Assembly: GCA_038321575.1 (NCBI GenBank)
Contig: JBBQFD010000026.1
Span: forward strand, 1-9,369
Direction of reading: 5' to 3'
Source of the DNA: JBBQFD01 sp038321575
GTDB taxonomy: Bacteria > Bacillota_I > Bacilli_A > RF39 > UBA660
DNA length: 9,369 bases
The notes under the pieces were generated by a model. That model saw only the letters and a program-made list of their open reading frames with translations. It did not search any database and was not told the DNA's origin. How positions within the stretch are numbered: the first letter of the stretch is position 1; every line of letters starts with the position of its first letter. Both the position numbers and the translations under genes were made by a program. Shown one piece after another: positions 1 to 4,496 of this stretch.

Positions 1-273
1 ATTTTTATTGTTAACCATTAATTCTAATTCGGTTTTAATGCCGTCTATTTCTATTTTCCCTTTTATTTTAAAACTATCTTTACCTGTTTGAATTAAATTG
101 TTATCTATAAATGAGCGGTGTGATTTTGTTAATGCTAAGACATATATACTTTCAAGTAAATTTGTCTTCCCTTGTGCATTATTTCCATAAATAATATTGA
201 TACCTTTACTCAGTTTAACTGTCAGGTTTTCATAATTGCGAAAATTACTTATAAAAATTTCGTGCAAAAACAT
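1..273 (-). CDS. recF: RecF, DNA repair/replication ATPase (N-terminal part, truncated by window edge)
   Basis: First 91 codons of RecF; the remainder (the family is about 360-370 residues) lies beyond position 1. RecF is an SMC-like ATPase that loads RecA at gapped DNA with RecO and RecR. The Walker A loop is visible at residues 30-38 (GNNAQGKTN), followed by the family-typical LLESIYVLA and KSHRSF stretch at 39-54. The N-terminus MFLHEIFISNFRNY is the usual RecF beta-strand start. The ATG at 271-273 is chosen because the homology begins there. A GGTGA motif lies 4 nt upstream and is a modest ribosome-binding site. The gene follows comK, is separated from it by a terminator and appears to have its own promoter near 351-359. 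Identification is from family knowledge and is very secure for the part present. Confidence 0.96.
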   Translation of the reverse strand, partial: MFLHEIFISNFRNYENLTVKLSKGINIIYGNNAQGKTNLLESIYVLALTKSHRSFIDNNLIQTGKDSFKIKGKIEIDGIKTELELMVNNKN

Positions 274-301
274 ACAATCACCGTCATTTTCTATTTAGAC
301 G

Positions 302-331
302 CCCAAATTTGAAAAATTAACAAATATTGGG
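302..331 (-). promoter_or_regulatory. Hairpin in the recF leader
   Basis: An inverted repeat reads CCCAA-T-ATTTG, 9-nt loop, CAAATTTGGG on the minus strand. It gives a 10-bp stem with one bulged T. It has no U-tract after it, so it does not look like a terminator. It lies between the putative recF promoter and the recF start, directly after an orphan AGGAGT (332-337). Seen directly; any regulatory role is inference. Confidence 0.45.
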
Positions 332-350
332 ACTCCTATACACATATACT

Positions 351-359
351 ATTATATCA
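351..359 (-). promoter_or_regulatory. Putative recF promoter (extended -10)
   Basis: On the minus strand the sequence TGATATAAT is a perfect extended -10 element (TG-N-TATAAT). No good -35 is seen 16-18 bp upstream, which is tolerable for extended -10 promoters. It lies just after the comK terminator and predicts a start near 344 and a leader of about 70 nt before recF. Confidence 0.55.
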
Positions 360-378
360 TAAATTTAGGCCATATAAT

Positions 379-409
379 TAAAAAATAAGCGAAATTCGCT
401 TATTTTTTA
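379..409 (-). terminator. Intrinsic terminator of comK
   Basis: A 14-bp inverted repeat (arms 379-392 and 396-409, core AAGCG/CGCTT) has A-runs on one side and T-runs on the other, so it could work in both directions. It starts 8 nt past the comK stop codon and ends that transcript; recF then needs its own promoter. Confidence 0.85.
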
Positions 410-417
410 GCACTATT

Positions 418-867
418 CTACGCTATTTTTCTTTTGCGTAAAGTTGCTTCTAATTTAGTAGCTCTTAATATTTGATTTTCTAGTGATGATGATGAAATAT
501 TAATATCAATTTCATGACCATTAGTAAATTTTAATTTTGATCCAGTTGTTATTTTTTTATGATTTTGTATTTTATCTAGTGATATCCAATAACAATTTTC
601 AAATCGCGGTGAACTTGTAGGAAAAAAGATTATTTCTTTTGTTTCTTCAATAATAATTGGTGATTTATAATTAATACCAATTAAACTCTTTGTTCCTTCG
701 TGACGACCTAGATATGAACTACCAAAGTAACGGCAGCTATCATCGATTATTTCGGTGGTCGATTTCGAAACCATGAATATTTCGGTTTCTTCGATAACTT
801 GTGATACTTTTTCGCTGATTGGAATAAGGGCAATCGTATCTAAATTTATCTCGTAGCGATCAAACAT
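418..867 (-). CDS. comK: ComK-family competence transcription factor (short form)
   Basis: A 149-residue protein recognisable as ComK, the DNA-binding master activator of competence (DNA uptake and recombination genes) in Bacillus. From memory of the B. subtilis sequence, the core aligns almost without gaps. SCRYFGSSYLGRHEGT at 44-59 matches Bacillus SCRFFGSSYAGRKAGT. Further matches are FFPTSS at 81-86, YWIS at 93-96, FTNG at 114-117 and LENQ at 129-132. Start: an in-frame ATG at 897 would add ten residues, but a strong AGGAGGTG lies 5 nt before the ATG at 867, so 867 is preferred. The protein ends about 40 residues before the Bacillus C-terminus (192 residues). It therefore lacks the segment containing the FMLYP motif that MecA recognises there. 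It is monocistronic: dnaN's terminator lies upstream and its own terminator downstream. It occupies the usual place of yaaA. Family assignment is secure; control of a working competence system is inference, as no com machinery is in the window. Confidence 0.9.
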   Translation of the reverse strand: MFDRYEINLDTIALIPISEKVSQVIEETEIFMVSKSTTEIIDDSCRYFGSSYLGRHEGTKSLIGINYKSPIIIEETKEIIFFPTSSPRFENCYWISLDKIQNHKKITTGSKLKFTNGHEIDINISSSSLENQILRATKLEATLRKRKIA

Positions 868-872
868 TCTAA

Positions 873-880
873 CACCTCCT
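873..880 (-). promoter_or_regulatory. comK ribosome-binding site
   Basis: AGGAGGTG on the minus strand, 5 nt before the ATG at 867, decides the comK start. The next 10 bases upstream (881-890) form the perfect palindrome AACTTAAGTT. Confidence 0.9.
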
Positions 881-886
881 AACTTA

Positions 887-912
887 AGTTTCAACAAAAG
901 TAGTGAAACTAC
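887..912 (-). promoter_or_regulatory. Overlapping inverted repeats in the comK leader
   Basis: Two mutually exclusive stems can form. Arms AGTTTCA (904-910) and TGAAACT (887-893) give a 7-bp stem with a 10-nt loop. GTAGT (908-912) and ACTAC (900-904) give a 5-bp stem with a 3-nt loop. They lie between the putative -10 and the ribosome-binding site, around the expected transcription start. Seen directly; function unknown. Confidence 0.4.
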
Positions 913-916
913 CTTC

Positions 917-922
917 TTTATA
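917..922 (-). promoter_or_regulatory. Putative comK -10 element
   Basis: TATAAA on the minus strand predicts a start near 910 and a leader of about 43 nt. There is no TTGACA at 16-18 bp. The nearest similar hexamers (TCGACA) sit 11 and 21 bp away within the tandem repeat, so the promoter may depend on an activator. Confidence is limited. Confidence 0.4.
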
Positions 923-932
923 CACTAAAAAA

Positions 933-962
933 TTGTCGAATTTTGTCGAATTTTGAAAATTT
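933..962. repeat. Tandem 10-bp repeats upstream of comK
   Basis: On the plus strand the unit TTGTCGAATT occurs at 933-942 and again, identically, at 943-952. It is followed by a decayed third copy TTGAAAATTT at 953-962. The period is about one helical turn. The array covers roughly -23 to -52 relative to the predicted comK start. It could be a multi-site regulator target or a bent-DNA element. It contains no strict AAAA-N5-TTTT ComK half-box. Confidence 0.6.
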
Positions 963-966
963 ATGC

Positions 967-1000
967 AAAAAAAAGAAAAAACTTATTATTTTTAATAAGT
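967..1000 (-). terminator. Intrinsic terminator of dnaN
   Basis: Stem ACTTATTA/TAATAAGT (arms 993-1000 and 981-988) is followed on the minus strand by TTTTTTCTTTTTTTT. The first arm is made of the last two sense codons of dnaN and most of its stop codon, so transcription ends almost exactly at the end of the gene. Confidence 0.82.
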
Positions 1001-2113
1001 TCTTATAGGAAGTATTAATTGTAGTAAATTATTATCTTCTGGATTTTTTATAATAATTGGTTTTACTTCACCATTAAATAATAATTCTATTTCTTCACAA
1101 TCTAGTGCTCTAATAGCTTCTAACATATATTTTGAACTAAAAGCTATTTTTATATCACTTTCATTATTTTTAGTTATATTAATTTTTTCTTCCACATTAC
1201 CTATTTCTGGAATATTAGATGAAACAATTATTTGATGTTCATTACTTTCCAACTTAATTGTATTTTTATCTGCTTCGTTAGTTAATAATGATGCTCTATC
1301 AATTGAATTAAATAATGAATTTTGAGAAACTTTAATTATTAATGAAAAATCGCTTGGTATTAATTTTGAAATATCTGGGTAAGTACCATTAATTAATCTT
1401 GACATTAATACAATAGTATCAAATTTAAAAATAATTTTATTTGTAAAAATATGTAATTCAACAGAATTTTCTTCGTTATTAAATAGTCTTATTAATTCAA
1501 GTAAATTCTTGGTTGGAATTATTATATTAATACTTTCAGGTATTGATGTTGTTATTTTTATACTTTTTTTAGCTAAACGATATGAATCGGTTGCCGTACA
1601 CTCTAATACATCATTTTCAATTTTAAAATTAATTCCTGTTAATACTGGGCGAGATTCTTGATTAGAAGTAGCAAATGATGTTTGATTAATAATAGTTCTA
1701 AATATTTTTTGATTTATACTTATAGGATTCTTATTATCTTCTAATTCTAAATCTGGAAATTCATTAACATTATTGCAATTTAAATTAAAAGACGAATCAT
1801 TTGTATAAATTGATATTTTAGAATCTACTACTTCCTCAATATTAATCAATTCGTTTGGCAATTTTCTAATAATATCATATATATATCTTCCAGATACTAC
1901 TATTGATCCTAATTCACCAATATTATCAATTTCTTTTTTATCTATAAATGTTTTAATAGCTATTTCATTATCTGTACTCATTAAATATAACCCTTCTTTA
2001 GTTACATCAAATTTAATACAATTTAATATAGGAATTAAATTCTTATTAGATATTCCTTTTATTACATAATTTAAATGTTCCATTAACAAGTTTTGTTTAA
2101 TACTTATTTTCAT
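992..2113 (-). CDS. dnaN: DNA polymerase III beta subunit (sliding clamp)
   Basis: A 373-residue protein of the usual clamp length, with three repeated clamp folds at roughly 1-125, 126-250 and 251-373. As a dimer it encircles DNA and tethers the polymerase and other partners. Recognisable stretches are SRPVLTG at 154-160, TDSYRLA at 175-181, NGTYPD at 242-247 and the hallmark C-terminal LILPIRTY at 366-373. The ATG at 2111-2113 has AGGAGG 5 nt upstream. It lies downstream of dnaA with a 152-bp AT-rich gap and no clear terminator, so read-through from dnaA is likely, with a possible extra promoter at about 2157. Third codon positions are almost all A or T, noticeably more so than at the start of comK. 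Confidence 0.97.
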   Translation of the reverse strand: MKISIKQNLLMEHLNYVIKGISNKNLIPILNCIKFDVTKEGLYLMSTDNEIAIKTFIDKKEIDNIGELGSIVVSGRYIYDIIRKLPNELINIEEVVDSKISIYTNDSSFNLNCNNVNEFPDLELEDNKNPISINQKIFRTIINQTSFATSNQESRPVLTGINFKIENDVLECTATDSYRLAKKSIKITTSIPESINIIIPTKNLLELIRLFNNEENSVELHIFTNKIIFKFDTIVLMSRLINGTYPDISKLIPSDFSLIIKVSQNSLFNSIDRASLLTNEADKNTIKLESNEHQIIVSSNIPEIGNVEEKINITKNNESDIKIAFSSKYMLEAIRALDCEEIELLFNGEVKPIIIKNPEDNNLLQLILPIRTY

Positions 2114-2156
2114 AAATTCCTCCTTATATTTAATTCTTTTCTTTAATAGTATTTAT

Positions 2157-2162
2157 ATTATA
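2157..2162 (-). promoter_or_regulatory. Possible dnaN promoter (-10 only)
   Basis: TATAAT on the minus strand lies about 44 nt upstream of the dnaN start. The -35 region (about 2180-2185, ATATTT) is poor. A second promoter for dnaN is plausible but not established. Confidence 0.35.
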
Positions 2163-2180
2163 GAAGTAGAATGTGTGGGA

Positions 2181-2255
2181 AATATTAAATAACCTTTATA
2201 TATATAGATATATCATATTAATAAATGTGTATATCTAAGTGCATTAACAAAGGTT
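2181..2255. other. AT-rich dnaA-dnaN spacer, candidate DNA unwinding region
   Basis: The spacer is almost pure A/T, with TATATATAGATATATC-type sequence. Nested inverted repeats lie here: AACCTTT/AAAGGTT (2191-2197 with 2249-2255) enclosing AGATATA/TATATCT (2206-2212 with 2230-2236). In B. subtilis the unwinding element lies in this same interval, so by analogy this may be the melting site. That role is inference. Confidence 0.4.
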
Positions 2256-2262
2256 TTCCACA
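2254..2262 (+). promoter_or_regulatory. DnaA box-like site after dnaA
   Basis: TTTTCCACA differs from the consensus TTATCCACA by one base and lies 3 bp beyond the dnaA stop codon, at the edge of the AT-rich spacer. Confidence 0.5.
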
Positions 2263-2265
2263 TCC

Positions 2266-3615
2266 TTATTTTATTTGATTTATAATTTTTTGAATTTCAA
2301 CTTCTAAATTACCATCCGCTTTAATTTCTCTTTTGATTTTATCAACTGAATGCATTACAGTTGTGTGATCTTTACCCCCAAATTCAATTCCAATTCTTGG
2401 TAAGGATTCTTCCAAAACAGTTCTACATATATACATAGCTATTTGTCTAGGTACCCCTATTTTAGCCATTCTTTTTTTACTCTTTAAGTCCTCAATTGAT
2501 ACATTATAGTAATTAGATATTAATTGTTGAACTTGATCTATTTTATTTTTAGATATAATACTTTTAGTAAAATGATCTTTTAAAGCTTCGATTGCTAAAT
2601 CTAAATTTAAATTAGATCCATTCATCATTGTCGCATAAGCAACAACTCTAGTAATAGCACCTTCAATTTTTCTAATATCTGTTGTACAATTACTAGCAAT
2701 ATACTCTTTTACATCAATTGGGAAATTATCAATCATCCCATTGCCATCAATTTTTTTATCAATAATTGCCATTCTTAATTTAAATTCTGGCGGAACCATA
2801 TCAACCGTTAAACCCCATCCAAATCTTGTTCGAAGACGATCTTCTAATAGTTTTAAATCATCAGGTGAACGATCTGAAGATATAACAATTTGTTTATTAT
2901 TTCCGTATAAATCATTAAAAGTATTAAAAAACTCTTGTTGGGTTTGACTAGCATTACCAAGATATTGAATATCATCAATCATTAATACATCAATATCACG
3001 ATATCTTCTTTTAAAAATATCAACATTGTCGTAATTGTTACCCTCTTTATTCTTTTTGTTTATCCCTATAAAATCTGAAACAAATTTTTCGCTAGTTACA
3101 TATAACACTTTCTTTTTGCTCTCTTTTACAATATAATTACCTATTGCGTGCATTAGATGAGTTTTCCCTAACCCACTATTAGCATATATAAATAAAGGAT
3201 TATACATAAGTCCTGGTTTTTCAGCAACGACTAATGATGTAGCTTGCGCAAAGCGATTGCTGTCCCCTACTATAAAATTGTCAAATGTATATTGTGGGTT
3301 TAAGTTAGAATCAAAGTTATTTAAAGGAACTCCCACTAGATCAGTATTAATTTCTATATTATTTTCTTGTTCATCTTTTGTTAAGTATTCAAATTGAAAA
3401 TTAGTTCCAGTAAGATCGGTAAATATTTCTGTGATTAAATCATTGTAATTTTCTTTTAAATGTTTTTTGTGCACGTGCATAGGTACTAGGACAACCGCCA
3501 TATTATCTTTTAGTTCAATTAAAGAAGTATCACTAAACCAAGTTTCATATAACATTGGTGATAAATTATCTTTTATACGAACTAGAAATGAAGCCCATAT
3601 GTTTTTGATATCCAT
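2266..3615 (-). CDS. dnaA: Chromosomal replication initiator DnaA
   Basis: A 449-residue initiator of the usual length. It binds DnaA boxes at oriC, oligomerises with ATP and melts DNA for helicase loading. Domain I is at about 1-80, then a short polar linker to about 108. The AAA+ domain has Walker A GLGKT at 148-152, Walker B LMIDD at 211-215, the arginine-rich EDRLRTRF at 258-265 and a sensor-2 region DIRKIEGA at 313-320. Domain IV carries the signature FGGKDHTTVMHS at 412-423, with Lys where Arg is common. A GTG at 3622-3624 is in frame, but it overlaps the ribosome-binding site GAGGTG (3624-3629). The ATG at 3613-3615 has proper 8-nt spacing and is chosen. It is the first gene left of oriC. 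A DnaA-box-like sequence over its ribosome-binding site and boxes behind its promoter suggest autoregulation. Confidence 0.98.
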   Translation of the reverse strand: MDIKNIWASFLVRIKDNLSPMLYETWFSDTSLIELKDNMAVVLVPMHVHKKHLKENYNDLITEIFTDLTGTNFQFEYLTKDEQENNIEINTDLVGVPLNNFDSNLNPQYTFDNFIVGDSNRFAQATSLVVAEKPGLMYNPLFIYANSGLGKTHLMHAIGNYIVKESKKKVLYVTSEKFVSDFIGINKKNKEGNNYDNVDIFKRRYRDIDVLMIDDIQYLGNASQTQQEFFNTFNDLYGNNKQIVISSDRSPDDLKLLEDRLRTRFGWGLTVDMVPPEFKLRMAIIDKKIDGNGMIDNFPIDVKEYIASNCTTDIRKIEGAITRVVAYATMMNGSNLNLDLAIEALKDHFTKSIISKNKIDQVQQLISNYYNVSIEDLKSKKRMAKIGVPRQIAMYICRTVLEESLPRIGIEFGGKDHTTVMHSVDKIKREIKADGNLEVEIQKIINQIK

Positions 3616-3616
3616 A

Positions 3617-3625
3617 ATATCCACA
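3617..3625 (+). promoter_or_regulatory. DnaA box-like site on the dnaA translation start region
   Basis: ATATCCACA has one mismatch to TTATCCACA. It lies immediately upstream of the dnaA ATG and abuts the GAGGTG ribosome-binding site. Confidence 0.45.
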
Positions 3626-3629
3626 CCTC
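3624..3629 (-). promoter_or_regulatory. dnaA ribosome-binding site
   Basis: GAGGTG on the minus strand, 8 nt before the ATG at 3615. It rules out the upstream in-frame GTG (3622-3624), which overlaps the site itself. Confidence 0.8.
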
Positions 3630-3650
3630 GCTCTAATAAATACTAATTTT

Positions 3651-3679
3651 ATTTTACAATACTTTTATCAATAAAGCAA
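3651..3679 (-). promoter_or_regulatory. Putative dnaA promoter
   Basis: TTGCTT (3674-3679) and TAAAAT (3651-3656) on the minus strand are separated by 17 bp, 36 nt upstream of the dnaA ATG. The match is moderate. A DnaA box at 3698-3706 lies just behind the -35. Confidence 0.5.
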
Positions 3680-3697
3680 AGGAAAAATCAATAAAAC

Positions 3698-3706
3698 TGT
3701 GGAAAA
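3698..3706 (-). promoter_or_regulatory. DnaA box (one mismatch)
   Basis: Reads TTTTCCACA on the minus strand, 19 bp behind the putative dnaA -35. Confidence 0.6.
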
Positions 3707-3721
3707 AAACATTCCACAAAC

Positions 3722-3730
3722 TTATCCACA
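3722..3730 (+). promoter_or_regulatory. DnaA box (perfect)
   Basis: Exact TTATCCACA; left arm of the 12-bp inverted repeat at the centre of oriC. Confidence 0.9.
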
Positions 3731-3778
3731 AGATATAATCCATAAATAGTAACTTTAAACACTAGTTTTCAACATATT

Positions 3779-3787
3779 TGTGGATAA
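3779..3787 (-). promoter_or_regulatory. DnaA box (perfect)
   Basis: Exact TTATCCACA on the minus strand; right arm of the 12-bp inverted repeat. Confidence 0.9.
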
Positions 3788-3818
3788 GTAATTAAATTTT
3801 AAATAACTCCACCATACT

Positions 3819-3827
3819 TTTTCCACA
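3819..3827 (+). promoter_or_regulatory. DnaA box (one mismatch)
   Basis: TTTTCCACA, separated by 4 bp from an opposing box at 3832-3840. Confidence 0.6.
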
Positions 3828-3831
3828 AATA

Positions 3832-3840
3832 TGTGTATAA
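3832..3840 (-). promoter_or_regulatory. DnaA box (one mismatch)
   Basis: TTATACACA on the minus strand, facing the box at 3819-3827. Confidence 0.55.
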
Positions 3841-3874
3841 AAAGGAAACTTTATTACAAAATAATACATATAGA

Positions 3875-3883
3875 TGTGGAAAA
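3875..3883 (-). promoter_or_regulatory. DnaA box (one mismatch)
   Basis: TTTTCCACA on the minus strand, 21 bp upstream of the rpmH -35; the right-most box of the cluster. Confidence 0.6.
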
Positions 3884-3904
3884 CTAAAAAGTCGTTTAAA
3901 TCAA

Positions 3905-3933
3905 TTGACAAACACTGTTTTTGTCTATATAAT
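3905..3933 (+). promoter_or_regulatory. rpmH promoter (perfect consensus)
   Basis: TTGACA (3905-3910), a 17-bp spacer and TATAAT (3928-3933) match the vegetative sigma factor consensus at every base. The start is expected near 3940, about 34 nt before the rpmH ATG. Confidence 0.92.
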
Positions 3934-3973
3934 TATTTAAGCAACGAAATATTAAGTTCAGGAGGTATATAGT

Positions 3974-4096
3974 ATGAAAAGAACATTTCAACCAAATACA
4001 AGAAAAAGAAGTAAAAAAATGGGTTTTTTAGCACGAATGAAATCAAGAATTATTAACAGTCGTCGTCGTAAAGGACGTAAAGTTTTATCACGTTAA
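3974..4096 (+). CDS. rpmH: 50S ribosomal protein L34
   Basis: A 40-residue, highly basic protein of the large ribosomal subunit. It opens with the L34 signature KRTFQPNTRKR and GFLARM and closes with RRRKGRKVLSR. The usual length is 44 or more. Against the Bacillus form, about four residues are missing between residues 22 and 30, in the stretch normally reading like TKNGRKVL. The frame is otherwise clean, so this looks like a true in-frame shortening rather than a frameshift. AGGAGG lies 8 nt before the ATG, behind a perfect promoter, and a hairpin follows the gene. It is the first gene right of oriC. Confidence 0.95.
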   Translation: MKRTFQPNTRKRSKKMGFLARMKSRIINSRRRKGRKVLSR

Positions 4097-4101
4097 TAAA
4101 G

Positions 4102-4129
4102 AAACACCACTGTTAATCAGTGGTGTTTT
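4102..4129 (+). terminator. Terminator or attenuator between rpmH and rnpA
   Basis: An 11-bp stem (AAACACCACTG, loop TTAAT, CAGTGGTGTTT) is followed by a short T-run broken by ACT. The stem is strong but the T-tract short, so partial read-through into rnpA is likely, giving more L34 than RNase P protein. No convincing separate rnpA promoter is seen. Confidence 0.7.
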
Positions 4130-4151
4130 ACTATAGAATGGTTGTGATATT

Positions 4152-4496
4152 ATGAAGAAAATCAACATTATCAGAAAAAATGATGAATATACCCGCATTA
4201 TAAACAATATAAAACCTTATAAACATAAGGATTTAATTGTTTATTTAGAACAAACTATCGATCAAACATATCATTTTGGTTTCTCAGTCGGCAAAAAAAT
4301 AGGTAACGCCGTAACCCGCAATAAAATTAAAAGACAAATTAAAACCACACTAGATAAAAAAAACTACCAAAATAATTTTAATTGTATTATAATGGTAAGG
4401 AAAGGCATTGTCGATAAGAATTTTATAGATATAGAGATTATGTTATTTGAGATCTTAGATAAAATTAATATCATAAAAGGTGAAACAAATGAATAA
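4152..4496 (+). CDS. rnpA: Ribonuclease P protein component
   Basis: A 114-residue basic protein of normal family length. It binds the RNase P RNA and helps it recognise precursor tRNA leaders. The RNR-type signature is clear at 43-64: GFSVGKKIGNAVTRNKIKRQ, with the basic run continuing after it. The ribosome-binding site before the ATG is weak (TGTGAT), which fits low expression relative to rpmH. The last 8 nt overlap the start of yidC, so translation of the two is probably coupled. Confidence 0.95.
   Translation: MKKINIIRKNDEYTRIINNIKPYKHKDLIVYLEQTIDQTYHFGFSVGKKIGNAVTRNKIKRQIKTTLDKKNYQNNFNCIIMVRKGIVDKNFIDIEIMLFEILDKINIIKGETNE

Larger units (their letters stand above)
3616..3904. other. oriC, chromosomal replication origin (dnaA-rpmH spacer)
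   Basis: This non-coding, AT-rich stretch holds a cluster of DnaA boxes: two perfect and five with one mismatch. The perfect boxes are embedded in the 12-bp inverted repeat ACTTATCCACAA (3720-3731) / TTGTGGATAAGT (3778-3789). Genes on both sides point away from it, and dnaA is adjacent. Placement between dnaA and rpmH is classic for Firmicutes. No other gene is seen from 3616 to 3973. Confidence 0.9.

Noticed and set aside
868..897. Upstream ATG giving comK ten extra residues
   Set aside because: It would place the strong AGGAGGTG inside the coding region, has no site of its own, and the homology begins after the ATG at 867.
881..991. Strict Bacillus K-box (two AAAA-N5-TTTT half-boxes) upstream of comK
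   Set aside because: No exact half-box occurs; the nearest matches have at least one mismatch and no proper partner at 8, 18 or 31 bp.
2741..2947. Plus-strand reading frame opposite dnaA
   Set aside because: Antisense shadow of the conserved AAA+ region; no ribosome-binding site and no recognisable protein.
3616..3624. GTG start for dnaA three codons upstream
   Set aside because: The GTG overlaps the GAGGTG ribosome-binding site, leaving no spacing; the ATG at 3615 is correctly placed.
3710..3718. CATTCCACA as an additional DnaA box in oriC
   Set aside because: Three mismatches in the first three positions of the consensus; kept out of the box list.
4480..4488. GTG start for yidC three codons upstream
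   Set aside because: The GTG is part of the AAAGGTG ribosome-binding site for the ATG at 4489, which directly starts a normal signal peptide.
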